A DNA stretch of 64,000 nt from Nocardia sp. XZ_19_385 (GTDB lineage: Bacteria > Actinomycetota > Actinomycetes > Mycobacteriales > Mycobacteriaceae). Where the stretch lies: assembly GCF_015355755.1 (NCBI RefSeq), contig NZ_JACVEE010000001.1:2046001-2110000 (forward strand), in the 5' to 3' direction. Shown here piece by piece: positions 52,616-62,669 of this stretch; position 1 is the first letter of the stretch; each line of letters starts with the position of its first letter. The notes under the pieces are model-generated. The model searched no databases and was not told where the DNA came from. It saw only the letters and a program-made list of their open reading frames with translations. The position numbers and the translations under genes were made by a program.

Positions 52616-53904
52616 CGGATCGGCTGCAGCTCAGCGGGTTCCGTAGTGCCGAGCACTCGCGCCGAACGCCGGGTCGCCAGCAGGAACAGCACTACCAGCA
52701 GCACGCTGAGCCACACGTAGGTGTCGCCCTCGAAGTGCTGCCAAGGGGTCCAGGACAATTCGCGATCGTCGTCACCCGGCAGCCAGTTCTGCGGACCGTA
52801 GACGAAGACCCACGCGGTGATCGCGGTGACCGCGAACCAGCGCAGCCGGCGCGGCCACGGGAACCGCAACGCGTACCCGAACATCGCGAACAGCGCGGGC
52901 GCGATCATCACCCAGTGATGTGACCACGAGATCGGCGAGACCAGCAGCGTGAACACCGCGTTGATCGCCAGTGCCAGCGGCGGGAAGTCCAGCGTGCGGC
53001 GCATGGCGGCCACCACGAGCACCAGCAGCAGCGCACTGATCGCCAGCCACAGGATCGTGAACAGCGGCTTCTCGATTTCGAACCGGGCCAGCACCGCCTG
53101 GATCGACTGGTTGGTGTGGAACGACGACCCGCTCAACCCGGACACATTGCCCATGCCGTTGAACCAGTATTCGACCGACGCCTTGGGCAGGATCGCGAAG
53201 CTCAGCAGGGTCGCGACCGCACCGGTGACGGCGGCCGTGATCGCGGACTTGTAGTCCTTCTTGACCAGGAAGTACAGGACGAACGCGGCCGGGGTCAGCT
53301 TGATCGCGGCGGCGATACCGATCAGCATGCCGCGCCGCCACTTGGGCTTGTGCGCCAGCACGTCGGCCGCGATCAGCACCATCAGCAGCAGGTTGACCTG
53401 GCCGAAGTTCAAGGTCGCCCAGACCGGCTCCAGCAGCATGGCCAGCGGCACGGCACAGGCGGTCGCGTACAGCGCGGTGCGCAGCTGGGTCCGCTCGGGC
53501 CAGATGCGCCGGGCCACCAGGTACAGCGTCACCGCCAGCGCGGCGATCGAGGAGTAGAAGAAGAGGAACGCCGCCGGATCCCACGGCAGCAGCGCGAACG
53601 GCCCCAGCACCAGGGCGGCGAACGGCGGATAGATGAACGGCAGGCTGATCCCCGCGTTCGTCTCGGGCAGCTGGCCGTACATATTGCCGCCATCGCGCAA
53701 CGCTTCGACACCGAGCCGGTAGACCTGCAGGTCGATGAAATCGCCGGTGATCGGGACACCGCCGTCTACGGCTTGCACAGGCCAGATCGGCCCGGTCAGG
53801 AACAGGTAGGCCACCACGGCAAGGAGCGCCGGGACAAGCCACCCGACGGGCCGGAAACGGCGGTCCGGTGACTTGGATGCATCACGCGCGGTGGAACTAT
53901 TCAT
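52612..53904 (-). CDS. GT87 alpha-mannosyltransferase (DUF2029 membrane protein)
   Basis: About 430 residues from ATG 53904 (an alternative start lies at 53913). Ten or so membrane helices. The first extracellular loop has DFIDLQVYRLGVEALRDGGNMYG with the GT-C acidic residues and LPFIYPPFAALVLGP, and later WATLNFGQVNLLLMVLIAADVL and SPISWSHHWVMIAPAL, signatures of polyprenyl-phosphomannose-dependent alpha-mannosyltransferases such as PimE. Probably mannosylates phosphatidylinositol mannosides or lipoglycans. Confidence 0.87.
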   Translation of the reverse strand: MNSSTARDASKSPDRRFRPVGWLVPALLAVVAYLFLTGPIWPVQAVDGGVPITGDFIDLQVYRLGVEALRDGGNMYGQLPETNAGISLPFIYPPFAALVLGPFALLPWDPAAFLFFYSSIAALAVTLYLVARRIWPERTQLRTALYATACAVPLAMLLEPVWATLNFGQVNLLLMVLIAADVLAHKPKWRRGMLIGIAAAIKLTPAAFVLYFLVKKDYKSAITAAVTGAVATLLSFAILPKASVEYWFNGMGNVSGLSGSSFHTNQSIQAVLARFEIEKPLFTILWLAISALLLVLVVAAMRRTLDFPPLALAINAVFTLLVSPISWSHHWVMIAPALFAMFGYALRFPWPRRLRWFAVTAITAWVFVYGPQNWLPGDDDRELSWTPWQHFEGDTYVWLSVLLVVLFLLATRRSARVLGTTEPAELQPIR

Positions 53905-53985
53905 CCGCGGCAACTATACCGATAGGGGCGGACGAGCTCGAACCCGCCGACCATCCAGGGGTACGGCGGGTTCGTCCAGCTGCGC

Positions 53986-55152
53986 CTAGTGGGCAACGAC
54001 ACCGCTGATCTCGTTCGGCGCCGACGGCAGCGTGGTGCTGGCGGCGACGGTCCCCGCGGCGAGGTCGATCCGGTACACCTTCTTGGTAGCCGGATCCGAG
54101 ACATACGCGGTATCACCACGCACGAACAGCGCCGGACGCGCCTGCTGCCACTTCAGCGGCTCCGACCAGGAGTCGAGCACCGGGATGGTCTTGGTGACCT
54201 TGCCCGCGATCGGGTCGATCACATGGATCTTGCCGTCGGTGCCGAGCACCAGCGCCTCACCGGCCGGACCGCGGCCCAGCGAACGGAAGGTGTAGCTGGT
54301 GCCGAGATCGACCAGCTTCAGGGTGCCGGTGACGGTGTCGATCAGCGAAACCTGGGTCGGCCGTTCCAGTTCGGCGTCCTTGTCCTTCTTGTAGTCGCCG
54401 AGCACGACCGCGGAGACCTCGGTGCCGGCCTGGTTGCCGATGCGGCCGTACGGGTCCGGGCTGGTCACCTTGGTGATCTTGCCGTCGCGGTAGACGACCA
54501 CGCCGGTCTGGCAGCCGATGACCACGGCCTCACCCTGCGCGGTGGCCTCGCCGTGCACGCCGGGGCAGTCCTCGGTGCGGGCGATCTCCTTGCGGTCGGC
54601 GTCGAGGACCACGACGCCTACCCGCTTGTCCTCGGTGCCGAGGGTGGTAACGAGCTGACCGTTGGCCAGTTCGATCGACACACCGTGATGCGGCGCGGCG
54701 GCCTTGTAGGTCTTGGTTTCGGGCTTGCCCGATTCCAGCTGCTTGGAGTCGAAGCTGGTCGTCTCGCCGGAACCGTCCGCGAACAGCACGGTGCGTCCCG
54801 CGTGGTTCACCACGTGGCCCGGCTTGGCCGCGGTGAACTCGATGTCGGTGAACTTCGCGTCGTAAGCGTCGAAGACCTTGAAGGTGTCCTTGTGCGTGAC
54901 CATCAGGTGGTGGTCGTCGCCCGCCGGGTTGATGCGGTTGAAGCCCTCCAGCTTGACTTCGCCCTGCTGTTCCAGGGTCTTGCCGTCGAGGACGAGGATG
55001 CCGCCGTCGTAGGTGAGAGCGATCGGCTCGGCGCCCGCCTCATGGTTGTGCTTGTCGGCGGAATCGTCTGCGCCGCAGCCACTCAGGGCGACGGCGGAGG
55101 CGACAAGTGCGGACATGGCCACCGTCTTGGTGGCACGTGACCGGATATTCAT
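53986..55152 (-). CDS. aztD: Zinc metallochaperone AztD (beta-propeller lipoprotein)
   Basis: About 388 residues from ATG 55152 (GGAG in front; 55164 also possible). Signal peptide with lipobox ALSGC (Cys26), then the His-rich flexible segment DKHNHEAG that collects Zn(II). A WD-like beta-propeller follows with GDDHHLMVTHKDTFKVFD, KAAAPHHGVS and DCPGVHGEA. AztD binds periplasmic zinc and passes it to the substrate-binding protein AztC. It is the last gene of the leftward azt operon, 15 bp after aztC. Confidence 0.9.
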   Translation of the reverse strand: MNIRSRATKTVAMSALVASAVALSGCGADDSADKHNHEAGAEPIALTYDGGILVLDGKTLEQQGEVKLEGFNRINPAGDDHHLMVTHKDTFKVFDAYDAKFTDIEFTAAKPGHVVNHAGRTVLFADGSGETTSFDSKQLESGKPETKTYKAAAPHHGVSIELANGQLVTTLGTEDKRVGVVVLDADRKEIARTEDCPGVHGEATAQGEAVVIGCQTGVVVYRDGKITKVTSPDPYGRIGNQAGTEVSAVVLGDYKKDKDAELERPTQVSLIDTVTGTLKLVDLGTSYTFRSLGRGPAGEALVLGTDGKIHVIDPIAGKVTKTIPVLDSWSEPLKWQQARPALFVRGDTAYVSDPATKKVYRIDLAAGTVAASTTLPSAPNEISGVVAH

Positions 55153-55167
55153 TCGGTACTCCATTTT

Positions 55168-56085
55168 CTAAGGTGCGGTGAGACCGCGGACGATGTCTTC
55201 GGTGTTGGCGCGCGCCATCTCCAGATAGCTGCCCGCGCCCTGGCCGGGTTCGGTGAGCGACTCCGTATAGAGGCCGATGACCTGGACGTTCAGGCCGACG
55301 CGTTCGGCCAGGACGCGGGCGAGCCGGTCCGGCTGGGAGGAGTCGACGAAGATCGCGCCGACGCCGGCCGTGCGGATCGCGTCGGCCAGATTGCTCAGAT
55401 CGGAGGCGCTCGGGGAGGCCAGCGTGGTGCCGCTGGGGATGACCGCGCCGACCACCGTGAAGCCGAAACGCTGTGCGAAATAACCGAATACGTGGTGGTT
55501 GGTGACCAGCTTGCGTTTCTCGGCGGGGATGGTGGCGAACTGCTGAGTCATCCACTGATCGAGCTGATCGATCTCGGCGAGGTAGGCGGTGGTGCGCTGC
55601 CGGACGGCGGCGGTGTCGATGCCGTCGACGTCCTCGATGACCCGGGCGCTGATCAGCTCGACTGCCTTGCGCACCCGTTTGGGGTCGGTCCAGAAGTGCG
55701 GATCCGGTTTGCCCTTGGACTCGTCGGAGCTGTAATCGATCGGGTCGAGTTTCTCGGCCACCGACAACGTGGGGACACCGGTTTCGACGGCGGCGGTGAC
55801 ATTGCGTGCGACGCCCTCTTCCAAACCGAGGCCGTTGTGCACGACCAGACCAGCCCGCTCGATCTCGGCGGCCTGGCGGGCGGAGATGGCGAACGAGTGC
55901 GGGTCGGCGCCCGCGGGCATCAGCACGGTCACCGGGACCGCGTCGCCGACGATGCTGCGGGTGAGATCGCCGAGAATGTTCGTGGTGACGACGATGCCCT
56001 GACGGTCGCCGCTGTCGCCGGAGCAGGCGCTCAGTGCGGGCAAAAGCACTGCCAGGCAGGCAATTACGCGGGTGATAGTTCTCAT
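55168..56085 (-). CDS. aztC: Zinc ABC transporter substrate-binding lipoprotein AztC
   Basis: 305 residues with lipobox ALSAC (Cys21). A cluster A-I metal-binding protein with the three His ligands in GADPHSFAIS, GKPDPHFWTDP and VTNHHVFGYFAQRFGF, and Asp in IFVDSSQPDRL. It delivers zinc to the permease. The ATG overlaps the stop of the permease-propeller gene by 4 bp. It lacks a His-rich loop, as expected when AztD supplies zinc. Confidence 0.92.
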   Translation of the reverse strand: MRTITRVIACLAVLLPALSACSGDSGDRQGIVVTTNILGDLTRSIVGDAVPVTVLMPAGADPHSFAISARQAAEIERAGLVVHNGLGLEEGVARNVTAAVETGVPTLSVAEKLDPIDYSSDESKGKPDPHFWTDPKRVRKAVELISARVIEDVDGIDTAAVRQRTTAYLAEIDQLDQWMTQQFATIPAEKRKLVTNHHVFGYFAQRFGFTVVGAVIPSGTTLASPSASDLSNLADAIRTAGVGAIFVDSSQPDRLARVLAERVGLNVQVIGLYTESLTEPGQGAGSYLEMARANTEDIVRGLTAP

Positions 56086-58064
56086 TGGCCGGTCTCCACC
56101 ATCAGCGTCGGCGCGATGTCGAGGGTGAACGTTCGTGCCACGCGCAGGTTGTCGTTGTAGTCGATCTCGTGCACGACGCGGGCGGGTGCGTCGTTGATGT
56201 AGGCCCGGGCGGTGTCGACCACGAGTGACGCGGTGTCGGCGGGAGTCACCAGGACCTTGGTTTGCGTTGTCCGCTCGCCGGTTTCGGGGTCGAAGCCGTG
56301 CAGCATGCCGTCGCGGGTAAGCGCCAGCAGTGGTGCACCCTCACCTGCGGTATTGACCGCGACCACGTCGGCGAGGGGCACCAGCTTCCACGTCTTCTTG
56401 CGGATGTCGAGCGACCACAGACCCTGCCGACCAGCCTTGGCGGTGAGCGCCGTACTGCTCGGGCGGTGGGTGAACTCGACGGCACGGTCGGCCTCCGGCA
56501 CTGGCTGTGGGTAGGGGATCTTCTCCCCGGTGAAGCCGTCTTCCTGCTTGCGCACTACCAAAGCGCCATCCGCACAACCGAATACGACGCCGCGACGGGT
56601 GACCGCCTGGCCGCGCGGGTTTTGGCAGGGTTCGGTGACAGTGGTGACGGGAGCGCCCGCACGGGAACGGATCTCGACCCGCCCCGCCGGCCCGGCGACC
56701 ACCAGGTTCTCGGCATACGGAACCGCGACTCCATCGCCGATCCGGTGCAGCTCCTTGACGGTGCCCTTGTCGAGTTCAGCACGATCCAGCAGCACCGTGG
56801 CGCCGTTCTCGAATGCCACCGCCACGACGGACTTGTCACTGTGCACGGCCGTAATCGGCCCGCCCGCAACCGAACCCGCCGCGCGGATGGGCGCACGGTA
56901 GTAGTGCACGTGATCGTCGTGGTCGACCATCCACGCGCCGCCATCGGTGATCCGCACCGCATCCCGCACGCCCGCATAGCCGTATCGGCCGTCACCGACC
57001 AGACGCTGCGCGCCTTCGGCTTTGCCTGCCTCGGTGACCTTCTCGGTGATCAGGTCGAGCACCCGGATCGCCCCGGTGGCCTGGTCGGCCAGGATCAACC
57101 GGGACTGCGCGTCGGCGGTTTCCTCGGCGCCCTCGACGTAACCGTGCGGCGTCTCGGTGGGCGCACTCGGCGCCTCTTCCGCACCGCAACCGGCCAGCGG
57201 CACCGCGACCACAGCGGCCAGCACGGCCGCGCCGACCCCGGCGCGGCGCAGCCGTTCCCGCAGCGCCGAGACGATGGCGGAGACGAAGAACAAGCCCACC
57301 GCGACGATCGCGATCGTGGCACCGGCCGCCGTTTGCGCGTGCCACGAAATCAACAGCCCCGCGAAGGTGGACACCGCCCCGAAGACCGCCGCCAGCACCA
57401 TGATCAGCGGTATCCGGTCGGCCCAGAACGTCGCCGCCGCCGGCGGAGCGATCAGCAGACCGAACACCAGCAGCGTGCCGACGACATGGAACGAGGCGAC
57501 GATCGCCAGCGTCACCAACCCGACCAGCGCCACCTGCGCCACCTTCGGCCGCAACCCCAGGGTGTGCGCCTTGCGCGGATCGAAGGCCAGCGCCACGAAC
57601 GCCCGATGCCCGAGCACCGCCACCGCGATTGCCGGGACCAACGCCGCCACCAGGAACCCGAGATCGCTGGTCCGCACGCCCAGCACGTCACCGAACAGGA
57701 ACGCCGTCAGATCCACGGCGAACGAATCCGACCGCGACACGATGATCACACCGAGCGCCAGCATCCCCACGAACAACAGCCCGATCCCGGTGTCTGGTGA
57801 AAAGCGCCGATTACGACTCAGCACTGAGACACCGAAAGCCATTGCTCCACAGCTGATCGCGGCACCCAGCAGCAGATTCCCACCGAGCAGCGCCGCCACC
57901 GCCACCCCCGGCAGCATCCCGTGCGCCATCGCATCCCCGAGAAAAGCCATGCCCCGCACCACAACCCAGGTCCCCGCCACCGCGCAGATCCCGGAGACGA
58001 GCAGCCCACCCCACAACGCTCGTTGCACGAACGCCACCTCGAACGGGTCCATCAGCCACTCCAT
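56082..58064 (-). CDS. aztB: Zinc ABC transporter permease AztB fused to a propeller domain
   Basis: 660 residues from ATG 58064 (58052 is an alternative). Residues 1-275 are an ABC-3 metal permease: MAFLGDAMAHGMLPGVAVAALLGGNLLLGA, VLGVRTSDLGFLVAALVPA, and FHVVGTLLVFGLLIAPPAAATFWADRIP. A second hydrophobic segment ending PLAGC (Cys293) then looks exactly like a lipoprotein signal, followed by about 365 residues resembling AztD (RLILADQATGAIRVLDL, DHDDHVHYYR, CQNPRGQAV, FGCADGALVV). A normal AztB ends near residue 285, so this is a permease-chaperone fusion, or two genes joined by loss of a stop. It is divergent from aztA across a Zur-type box. Confidence 0.85.
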   Translation of the reverse strand: MEWLMDPFEVAFVQRALWGGLLVSGICAVAGTWVVVRGMAFLGDAMAHGMLPGVAVAALLGGNLLLGAAISCGAMAFGVSVLSRNRRFSPDTGIGLLFVGMLALGVIIVSRSDSFAVDLTAFLFGDVLGVRTSDLGFLVAALVPAIAVAVLGHRAFVALAFDPRKAHTLGLRPKVAQVALVGLVTLAIVASFHVVGTLLVFGLLIAPPAAATFWADRIPLIMVLAAVFGAVSTFAGLLISWHAQTAAGATIAIVAVGLFFVSAIVSALRERLRRAGVGAAVLAAVVAVPLAGCGAEEAPSAPTETPHGYVEGAEETADAQSRLILADQATGAIRVLDLITEKVTEAGKAEGAQRLVGDGRYGYAGVRDAVRITDGGAWMVDHDDHVHYYRAPIRAAGSVAGGPITAVHSDKSVVAVAFENGATVLLDRAELDKGTVKELHRIGDGVAVPYAENLVVAGPAGRVEIRSRAGAPVTTVTEPCQNPRGQAVTRRGVVFGCADGALVVRKQEDGFTGEKIPYPQPVPEADRAVEFTHRPSSTALTAKAGRQGLWSLDIRKKTWKLVPLADVVAVNTAGEGAPLLALTRDGMLHGFDPETGERTTQTKVLVTPADTASLVVDTARAYINDAPARVVHEIDYNDNLRVARTFTLDIAPTLMVETGQ

Positions 58065-58081
58065 GTCGCGACACACTATGA

Positions 58082-58096
58082 TGAAAATGATTATCG
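58082..58096. promoter_or_regulatory. Zur-type zinc box between aztB and aztA
   Basis: TGAAAATGATTATCG matches about 13 of 15 positions of the actinobacterial Zur consensus (TGAAAATGATTTTCA). It lies 18 bp before aztB and 17 bp before aztA starts, centred in the divergent promoter, so both halves of the transporter would be repressed by zinc-loaded Zur. Confidence 0.8.
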
Positions 58097-58112
58097 TTAC
58101 AAGTGAGGTGAC

Positions 58113-58814
58113 ATGGAACACAAACCGGACCCGGCCGCGATCCACCTGAACGGGGTGAGCGCGGGCTACGCGGGGACCCTGGTCCTGTACGAGGTGACGG
58201 CCACAATCCCCCGCGCCCAGGTCACAGCACTGATCGGCCCGAACGGCTCCGGCAAATCCACCCTGCTCAGCGTCCTCGCGGGCGTGCTGTCGCCGCAGGC
58301 CGGGCAGGTGCGTCGGACGATCTCGGACCGCCCCGCCTTCGTGGTCCAGCACACCGCTGTCCCCACCACGCTCCCGCTGACCGTGCGCGAGACGGTGGCC
58401 ATGGGCCGCTGGGGTGTGCGCGGCCCATGGCGCCGCCTGAAGCGCGCCGACCACGAACTGGTGGCGGCCTGCATGGCCCGAGTCGGCATCGCCGACCTCG
58501 CCTCGCGCCGCCTCGACAGCCTGTCCGGCGGACAGCGTCAGCGCGCACTGCTCGCCCAGGCACTCGCGCAGGAGTCACAGCTCCTGCTGCTCGACGAGCC
58601 CGCCGCGGGCCTGGATTCCGAAGCACAAGAAGCGATTTCGATCATTTTGACCGAGATCAGCGCCGAGGGAGTCACGGTGGTCCAAGCCACCCACGACCTC
58701 GACGATGCCCGGCGTGCCACCCACTGCCTGCACCTGCGCAACGGCCGCCTCATTGCCGAAGGCACCCCCTACCACGTCATCGGACGCCACCTGGCACCCA
58801 CGGCGGCCACCTGA
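58113..58814 (+). CDS. aztA: Zinc ABC transporter ATP-binding protein AztA
   Basis: 233 residues. Walker A IGPNGSGKSTLL (about 40-51), signature LSGGQRQRALLAQAL, Walker B LLLLDEPAAGLD and the switch His in VVQATHDLDDA. An ABC ATPase of the metal-uptake class. The only gene of the azt set on the plus strand, sharing the Zur-box promoter with the leftward aztB. Confidence 0.92.
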   Translation: MEHKPDPAAIHLNGVSAGYAGTLVLYEVTATIPRAQVTALIGPNGSGKSTLLSVLAGVLSPQAGQVRRTISDRPAFVVQHTAVPTTLPLTVRETVAMGRWGVRGPWRRLKRADHELVAACMARVGIADLASRRLDSLSGGQRQRALLAQALAQESQLLLLDEPAAGLDSEAQEAISIILTEISAEGVTVVQATHDLDDARRATHCLHLRNGRLIAEGTPYHVIGRHLAPTAAT

Positions 58815-58880
58815 TACCCGCACTTGCCAATGCGGTAACCGCGGCAGAACAAGCGCGGCGGTGGCATTCTCATTCGGTAG

Positions 58881-60446
<1,566 letters not shown>

Positions 60447-60458
60447 CCGGACGACCAT

Positions 60459-61421
60459 TCAGTCGGTGATCGCGACCCGCCTGGTGGCGATGCGGTGCAG
60501 CAGACGAGCGGCCGTGCGAGCGGTGCGGTTGTCGATGTCGAGAGCCGGATTCAGTTCTGCCACATCGCAAACCGCGAGCTTTCCGCTGGCGGCGATATGG
60601 TCGGTGACCGCCTGAACGGTTTCCAGCGGTACACCGTAGGCAGCCGGTGCGCTGACGCCCGGAGCGACCGCGGCGGGCAGTACATCCAGGTCGATGGTGA
60701 GGTAGACCTGGTCGACCGATTCCAGGAAGCCGTCCACGAATTCCAGGACCGACGGGAGATTGCCGGTGCCGCAGTAATCGTCGAGCATGTACCGGACTCC
60801 GAGGCGATCGGCGGTTTCGAACAGCACCGGGGTGTTGCTCGGTTGACTGATGCCGATCACCGAGTACTGCCAGGCCGTACCTTGGGCTTGCTCCCACTCC
60901 GCGATCTGACGGAACGGAGTACCCGAGCTCGGCACCGGGTCCGGGCGCAGGTCGAAATGCGCGTCCAGGTTGAGAATGCCGATGCGCGTCGCGGCGGTGC
61001 GCTGCTCGGATCGCGCCAGGCCCAGGTAGGTACCCAACGCCACCTCGTGACCGCCGCCGAGGACGATCGGGAAGTGGCCGGAGTCGAGCGCCGCGGACAC
61101 CACTGTGGCCAGTGCATCCTGGCCACCTTCCAGGTTCCCGTCAGTGACCTCGATATCGCCCGCGTCGTAGGCGCGCAAAGCTTCCGGGAGCGCCATGGAC
61201 GCCAGCGCCCGGCGCAGGGCTGCCGGACCCGCGGCCGCGCCGAGTCGCCCCTTGTTGCGCCGGACGCCCTCGTCGCTGGCGAAGCCGATGAACACAGGTG
61301 CACCGGGTTCGCCTGTACCGGTGTAGGTTTCGACTGCTTGGTGCCAGCGCAGATGCTCCGGCCCCGTGCCGTCGACCCGGCCGGTCCACGACTTCGCCCT
61401 TGCCGGCGCGCTCATCGGCAT
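60459..61421 (-). CDS. hutG: Formimidoylglutamase
   Basis: 320 residues of the arginase/agmatinase fold with the two-metal ligands: His125 in GGGHEVALG, Asp153-His155-Asp157 in NLDAHFDLRP, and DLDVLPAA. It hydrolyses N-formimidoyl-L-glutamate to glutamate and formamide, the last step of histidine breakdown. An alternative start two codons later is possible. It lies 51 bp after hutI, in the same direction. Confidence 0.93.
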   Translation of the reverse strand: MPMSAPARAKSWTGRVDGTGPEHLRWHQAVETYTGTGEPGAPVFIGFASDEGVRRNKGRLGAAAGPAALRRALASMALPEALRAYDAGDIEVTDGNLEGGQDALATVVSAALDSGHFPIVLGGGHEVALGTYLGLARSEQRTAATRIGILNLDAHFDLRPDPVPSSGTPFRQIAEWEQAQGTAWQYSVIGISQPSNTPVLFETADRLGVRYMLDDYCGTGNLPSVLEFVDGFLESVDQVYLTIDLDVLPAAVAPGVSAPAAYGVPLETVQAVTDHIAASGKLAVCDVAELNPALDIDNRTARTAARLLHRIATRRVAITD

Positions 61422-61472
61422 ACCTCGACGCCCGCAGTCATGATCGACCTCGATTCGCTCACTGCTCCTGCC

Positions 61473-62666
61473 TCACTTGTCATTTCGCTGAGTCCGCCAG
61501 GCGCGGACGGCTACCCCGCCCTGCCACACCTCCCGGACCAATGGCACACCTGGGCGGTAGGCCAGGTGCAGGTAAGAGGGCGCGTCGAGGACGACGGCAT
61601 CGGCGCGCATGCCTGCTGTCAGTGCGCCGATATCGTTGCGGCGCAATGCCTTCGCTCCGCCAGCGGTTGCGGCCCAGACCGCCTCCTCGGGTGTCATGTG
61701 CAGATCCCGCACCGCGAGGGCGATGCAGAACGGGATGCTGGTCGTGTACGACGTGCCCGGGTTGCAGTCCGCACCGAGGGCAACCGTGACACCCGCGTCG
61801 ATCAGTGCGCGCGCGTCGGGATAGGCATTGCGCGTGCAGAAGTCGGCGGCGGGCAGCACCGTCGCCACTGTCGAACTACCGGCGAGCGCCTCGATGTCTG
61901 CCTTGCTGACGTGCGCCACGTGATCGACCGATGCCGCGTTGTGCGCAACAGCCACCTGCACACCCGGCCCCTGATGCAACTGGTTGCCGTGCACCCGCGG
62001 GATCAACCCGGCGGCAGCACCCGCGGTGAGCACGGCATCGGCCTGATCGCGATCGAACGCGCCCTGCTCGCAAAACACATCGATCCACTTCGCATGCGGT
62101 GCACAGGCATCGATCATCTCCGCGCAGACCATCTTCACGTAGTCGTCGGCGCGGCCCGCGTACTCCGGTGGCGGCACGTGGGCCGCCAGCAGCGTCACCT
62201 CGTCGGTGAACTCAGCGGCAATCCGTACGCTGCGCAGTTCGCTCTCCACCGATTGCCCATAGCCGCTTTTGATTTCGACGGTGGTGCTGCCCGAGCGCAG
62301 CGATTCGTCCAGCAGCCGTCGCACGTTGGCGCGTAGCTGCTCGTCGGTTGCGGCGCGGGTCGCCGCGATGGTGGTGCGGATACCGCCCGCGGCGTATGGC
62401 TTTCCGGCCATGCGTGCCCCGAATTCCTCGGCGCGGTCACCGGCGAACACCAGGTGCGAGTGACTTTCGACGAACCCGGGCAGCACCGCCGCACCACCCA
62501 GGTCGTGCCCTGCGTCCGCGTCCGGCGCCTGCGCCGCCGGGCCGGCCCACGCGACCGCACCATCGTCGAAAACGACTGCGGCATCGTGGATCACGCCCAG
62601 CGCACCCGCGCCGAGCGCGGGGTCGTTGGTAACCAGCGTGCCGATATTGGTCAGCAGCACCGACAC
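61473..62666 (-). CDS. hutI: Imidazolonepropionase
   Basis: 397 residues of the amidohydrolase superfamily. Metal-binding HSH in [20 protein letters not shown], His in [21 protein letters not shown] and Asp in [17 protein letters not shown]. It opens imidazolone propionate to N-formimidoyl-glutamate, which hutG then cleaves. It starts 3 bp after the stop of hutU. Confidence 0.95.
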   Translation of the reverse strand: MSVLLTNIGTLVTNDPALGAGALGVIHDAAVVFDDGAVAWAGPAAQAPDADAGHDLGGAAVLPGFVESHSHLVFAGDRAEEFGARMAGKPYAAGGIRTTIAATRAATDEQLRANVRRLLDESLRSGSTTVEIKSGYGQSVESELRSVRIAAEFTDEVTLLAAHVPPPEYAGRADDYVKMVCAEMIDACAPHAKWIDVFCEQGAFDRDQADAVLTAGAAAGLIPRVHGNQLHQGPGVQVAVAHNAASVDHVAHVSKADIEALAGSSTVATVLPAADFCTRNAYPDARALIDAGVTVALGADCNPGTSYTTSIPFCIALAVRDLHMTPEEAVWAATAGGAKALRRNDIGALTAGMRADAVVLDAPSYLHLAYRPGVPLVREVWQGGVAVRAWRTQRNDK

Positions 62667-62669
62667 GGC

